From: a virus
Length of the DNA stretch: 39,877 nucleotides
IMG/VR virus record: IMGVR_UViG_3300020456_000192
Location: 1-39,877 of that record
Strand: one strand, 5' to 3'
Below the pieces are notes generated by a model. The model had not been told where the DNA came from, did not search any database, and was given only the letters and a program-made list of their open reading frames with translations. Below, in pieces: positions 37,601 to 39,877 of this stretch. The translations under genes were made by a program, and so were the position numbers. Each line of letters starts with the position of its first letter. Position 1 is the stretch's first letter.

Positions 37601-39877
37601 GGTACATCTGTATTCAATGGAACTGATCAAACAAAGATCATGCTCGCAAGCAGCAAAGAAAACGCTGCAGCAGGTATTTACATTCACTCTGCTGAAGTAG
37701 AGGCTATTGATCCTGATATTGAAATTGATGTATATCAGTTTGTACTAGATGACAACTTTGATCTACATCAGTACTCTTGTATTCTAGAAGCAAATACTAA
37801 CTCTCAAATCCGTACTGACGTACCACACATCTTTGATATTCCTTTTGCAGATATTTCTGGTCATCAGGTATTCTTCAGAGAGAATGAGGGTGGAAGTGTT
37901 CCTCTTGTAGGTTCTAACTACGCAGGAGATCCTTCTATTGCTGACGGTAATGGTAGAATTCGTGGAGATAAGTTCTTCTGGGCAAGATATCAGACTGAGA
38001 AGACTTTTACAATTCACGCAACTAAGGCAGATGCAATTGCTGATATTAATGCAATTACATTCCAGACAGGTTCTTATGACTTCTCTGTATTCGCAGACAA
38101 GCGTGAATCACCTGTAAGATTTGATCCATCATATCTAAATCCAAACACCACACCAGCAATCTATGGTAAGTGGTATATGCAGGTTGAAGATCATTCTTCT
38201 AATATTAATGATCCTCAGTATGAGTATAGCATTTTAACTAGACTACATGAGAACACTTATAGTGATATCTCTGGTCAAGATAAAACTAATGATGCTTGGT
38301 TTGAAAGAATCAAGGATGAAAGAGACAAAGATGATCGTATCTATCGTCTACGTTATGTCATTCCTGATTATTTACAGGCAGTTCGTGATCCTATTAATGG
38401 TTTCTCCATTAAGATCCGTAAGGACGAGACTAGAAAACTTCTACCACAGAAACTTGTACTTAAGCCTGTCTCTGGTGCAGTAACAAAGGCAAGATTCTTT
38501 AACCCAGTTCAACCAAACGAAGTTATTGGTTTCACTAAAGCAGACTTTATTAGCAATAGTCTAAATGAAGAGTCTGCATATGATCCATATAAGAGAGATA
38601 TTGTAGGAACAACTCAGTATGCTAAGTCTATTGAGACTTCTAACTATGTCTCAATGACAATTCAGTCTGGTAGATATTTCACTGATAGTCAAAGTGGTGA
38701 CGAATTACTAGAGTTGACTGTATTTGATCTTGGTATCACCAACGTTGGATTGTTAAATGAAACCTTCACTACTGTTAAAATTACGGCACCTCAGGGTGGT
38801 TCTTTCGTTGCTGATAAGACTCAATCAAATTCAGCAAATAGAATTGATTGGTATGGTAACTCCTCGGGTTATGCATTCATCCATGCAGCACTTAATGTCC
38901 CTAACACGAGTGATTGGTACTTAATCCTTAAGGGTATCTCTGGTAAGATTGATTATTCTGAGTTTGAAAATACTAGATTTGCCCAAGATGCTACATTTGC
39001 TGATCTATTAACTGATGAAGATTTTGGTAAGTCACTATACATTAAGGATCTTATCCGTAAGGAATATCCAGAATACTACTATAGACAACTCGGATCTAAA
39101 GTATACACTATAACTCCTGGCGATATCATCACTGATGATGCAAATGTTCAGTTCTACGTAGATTCTGTAACTGACACTGGTGAACTAGATGATACCTTCT
39201 ACATCTTTGATGTTGAGGAGATCCAGCGTCGTATTTACGGTCAGCAAGATGGTATTTACTATCTAACTGCTGTTCGTGGTAACATCTCACCATTCCCAAC
39301 TGGTGCTGGTAATCAGGGTAACTTCCGTAACTTTAAGTTCTCCCAACCAATCAGCAAACTATATCCACTCAACTACAAGAACGATCCTCTCTGGTTCAAG
39401 CAGTTAGATAATACAGAAGTTGATGTTCCTGCAACATCTTCTGCTGCTGATAACTATACTCATGGTCTTGTAAGAGTTAATGACTTTAAAGGTTCATTAA
39501 CCAGAGAAATGGTTTCTGACTTTACCACTCAGCAAGCACTTATTCAGAACACTTATACACAAGTAAGTTCTACTATTGATAATAGACTAAGAGCTCAGAA
39601 AGGTAACGCTGCATCTGGTTCAGAAGATCGTAAGATTCCAATTGCTGGTGACAGCACTGTAATGTCTGATCAGAGACTCTATGTTGAATTACGTAGACCA
39701 TCTATCGCTCGTGCTGGTAACCACACGTTTGAATATCTTGGTTTTGGTCCAGGTAACTACTCTACTGGTCTACCTGCTAGACAGGAGATTGTTCTCACCC
39801 CAACTCAAGACTTCTATGCACAGTCTAAGAAGCAAGATGGTGGTCTCGTATTCTACACTGGTCTAAACTCTAATGGT
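31685..39877 (+). CDS. Giant virion structural protein, 3' end outside window (at least 2731 aa)
   Basis: One frame is open from ATG 31685 to the last base. The N-terminus MALTRLDNLISSKTGKYLYVSPDDFNASD... with RPFKSIQRAFLEIARYSY and MLMPGNHYIDNRPG looks like the start of a right-handed beta-helix, as in tail fibres and spikes. The middle holds five helical repeats of about 130 aa (from about 33640, 34184, 34574, 35906, 36296), three 85-aa beta repeats (from 35126) and three and a half 36-aa Cys-bounded repeats (36686-37080). It is probably a baseplate-attached fibre or scaffold protein. Confidence 0.88.
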   Translation, partial: MALTRLDNLISSKTGKYLYVSPDDFNASDELNNRGNSPIRPFKSIQRAFLEIARYSYLPGPDNDRFDQFTVMLMPGNHYIDNRPGLVGTTGIDAFAFNQTMNEWEDNSNLDISDPNNILYRFNNTEGGAILPRGSSLVGYDLRRTIVRPLYVPDPADRLEKRSAIFNVTGGCYFWQFTIKDGDLEPSSPLYDKNDGVGKVYYQNGYWDQLAIPNYSHHKLTVFEYADKEELGLYYQKVAKAFSQYQPTIDDPGEFSERIQETRIVGPLSDIRSIESIKCSDSSPAGTITVEVTTKVNHGYFKNQFVSIENNGLDDQLNGTFPVEDIDLVDGRKFTYKIPGTVAALGTSVSLVSGTVYTAQSGLSANAVVKAEVDSVESASPYVFNCSIRSTWGICGIWANGLKATGFKSMVIAQYTGVSLQKDDRAFIRYDEYSNTFNQASLTDAFATVPYHTKGDAYWKDDWRNFHVRASDDAFIQNVSIFAVGFADHFLMESGGDMSITNSNSNFGNTSLHAIGFKGFAFNQDKGGYITDIIPPKTIPETQGNTKKNAYYTIDVKASNDPNNHSKIYYGDDEAYDPGKRPAASIDGFRIGARSDEKLYVKLTPRSAGAGNIYNATLSPNGFKKFTATASILNPSSLTINNKDLDAADRIEENKNFIAHEAYGYITGKYPSLVIKSGITIEKCRRDIGYLIDAAVQDLRLGGNINTIQAAESYYVGNNLSYITGELNETLEGYNYARDLAIAAMRNFAYLRQGTSTTAASSIVNIGDTSGIVQGMVVADYDPSEFTDGKLNAGASRPNSPVIPDNTYVKRVIDATTIELGQKAVFSEKKLVSDRFGDAKDQILANKEFIAAEAYDRMVLDFPGFVTPTGNPQDCKDDIIDVIEAIAENTAFGGNAETYDAAYLYETGAHVAGEEDQTIKAFTYARDMCIQVMRNEDVFIFGTHGLTQSKDTTITYVAPELVKDRYGDARNLILANKELIAEEAVARMMIEFPNHQYGAGYTSADCVDDVRDLLEAVADNLAYGGNDKTWDAAYSYVKGAHVAGEESETAYAFDQAKEMASQVMRNQKVLSIGSHGLTQTYGNAQHTWAGGTATAAVQSGGGYNHTFVSATAGAISSGGNYAHTFVSAVANGITANTGTQYTVTGAAYDPASGDIVFTSANHGLSTGNTITIADNALTFTCDMDNNATQHVYPRPTDPASGQALSITNATPSTFTVNVGASPIVQFNVSAADYNPTTGLMTLTIGNHTLSGGTSVRIADNSLTFTCEMDGNTSNKTYPRSSDPSYQTSVNITNVTATTITLDVGASPIVNHDVTSASYDPITGTMVLTIGNHSLTTGTSVKIADNALTFTCSQDGNATKHTYPRPSDPFYDNAINITAVTPTTITLNVGIANSGFDTITYNLPQPVIDRNGDARNLIIANKAVIAAEAYERMMAENPGYVHPTGYGPQDCIDDILDFVNEVSYNLAFGGNDRTWDMANLYVVGQHVVGEELQTTQAFEYARDLMVQAMRNETMLLIGSHGLTQTKDTTITVNAPTPVDNKSADARNLILANTDFISEIALGRMLANFPTYSSPAGYTTDDCLDDIKDVVNVVAHNLAYGGNDRVWDAANFYATGGHASGSVNETIYAFTQARDIIIEVMRNEDVTVGGHTTLTQSKDLTITADSTPKCASQVATVNTLIQILTNTVQSPNLLYGITRTFSNAKCNDVKATLTTLTDIVTTAVNTPSSLANVARTLSVGSCEDARTTITTLFDIVKNAVLTPASLSNVLRTVSNGSCQNVASAITTLFQIVNNTIANTGYLQSVDRVESPLGLAFGPSVNANASTTNSYLYFTLTDGVYTSEYSPTTDDTITQHTSYPECADQASAIRQYFTNISTIIQTGLNSVPRVEPSQLTTELASRATVWTLRTGSGSNPHNLETGTPIRLVPRARYDSVTNSYVDVDKRKVRLPNGFNTNEEYYVIAPARKTKPEPYEGTSVFNGTDQTKIMLASSKENAAAGIYIHSAEVEAIDPDIEIDVYQFVLDDNFDLHQYSCILEANTNSQIRTDVPHIFDIPFADISGHQVFFRENEGGSVPLVGSNYAGDPSIADGNGRIRGDKFFWARYQTEKTFTIHATKADAIADINAITFQTGSYDFSVFADKRESPVRFDPSYLNPNTTPAIYGKWYMQVEDHSSNINDPQYEYSILTRLHENTYSDISGQDKTNDAWFERIKDERDKDDRIYRLRYVIPDYLQAVRDPINGFSIKIRKDETRKLLPQKLVLKPVSGAVTKARFFNPVQPNEVIGFTKADFISNSLNEESAYDPYKRDIVGTTQYAKSIETSNYVSMTIQSGRYFTDSQSGDELLELTVFDLGITNVGLLNETFTTVKITAPQGGSFVADKTQSNSANRIDWYGNSSGYAFIHAALNVPNTSDWYLILKGISGKIDYSEFENTRFAQDATFADLLTDEDFGKSLYIKDLIRKEYPEYYYRQLGSKVYTITPGDIITDDANVQFYVDSVTDTGELDDTFYIFDVEEIQRRIYGQQDGIYYLTAVRGNISPFPTGAGNQGNFRNFKFSQPISKLYPLNYKNDPLWFKQLDNTEVDVPATSSAADNYTHGLVRVNDFKGSLTREMVSDFTTQQALIQNTYTQVSSTIDNRLRAQKGNAASGSEDRKIPIAGDSTVMSDQRLYVELRRPSIARAGNHTFEYLGFGPGNYSTGLPARQEIVLTPTQDFYAQSKKQDGGLVFYTGLNSNG

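Noticed and set aside
1-39877. CRISPR array, insertion sequence or integrase/att site
   Set aside because: No spaced short repeats, transposase or integrase motifs were seen; tRNAs look complete and phage-encoded, not att remnants.

Overview
This window is a piece of a T4-like cyanomyovirus genome, a phage of marine picocyanobacteria (Synechococcus or Prochlorococcus). It mixes T4 core genes (gp32, gp33, gp2, gp4, gp48, gp53, gp26, gp51, and gp27- and gp5-like hub genes) with cyanobacterial auxiliary genes: psbA, psbD, pstS, cp12, two cpeT-like genes and a PebS-type bilin reductase. Coding is tight and mostly on the + strand. Both host-type (TTGACA/TATAAT) and T4-late-type (TATAAATA) promoters are visible. 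All family names come from reading the sequence; no database search was run.

Region 1 (1-9576, early/middle): the 3' end of psbA, complete psbD, a glutaredoxin, a run of very small genes (31-90 aa, several too short for routine ORF calling), then thyX, phoH, a PD-(D/E)XK exonuclease, gp33, a DUF1825-like gene and gp32. Region 2 (9577-11133): a possible phosphate-starvation operon, made of a promoter with TTAACC repeats, a small exported beta-barrel-like protein and pstS. It ends at a terminator shared with the convergent operon.

Region 3 (11117-27246, late): a minus-strand operon gp4-gp2-gp48-gp53, then a divergent plus-strand tail/baseplate operon. The latter carries a tail-tube-fold protein, gp26, gp51, two large coiled-coil tail proteins (one with M23 and lysozyme-like domains), a gp27-like hub, cp12, a gp5-like OB-fold protein with Calx-beta domains, and a separate beta-helical spike. 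In T4 the OB fold, lysozyme and spike form one protein, gp5; here they lie in three genes.

Region 4 (27247-31633, accessory): a second beta-barrel paralogue, small genes, a glutaredoxin-like gene with an SxxC site, cpeT, tRNA-Met/Ile, tRNA-Leu, the PebS-type gene, a second cpeT whose end lies inside tRNA-Thr, a circularly permuted two-piece tmRNA, tRNA-Ala, an unassigned structured RNA of about 200 nt, and tRNA-Asn. Region 5 (31637-39877): a perfect late promoter followed by one open frame of at least 2731 codons that runs off the window and encodes a giant repeat-rich virion protein.

The most unusual items are the permuted tmRNA with a 5-nt intervening segment, the structured RNA beside it, composite terminator/promoter elements with the -35 box inside or at the edge of a hairpin loop, nested dyads around a strong promoter at 3418-3479, the three-gene split of gp5 functions, and the exact internal repeats of the giant protein.
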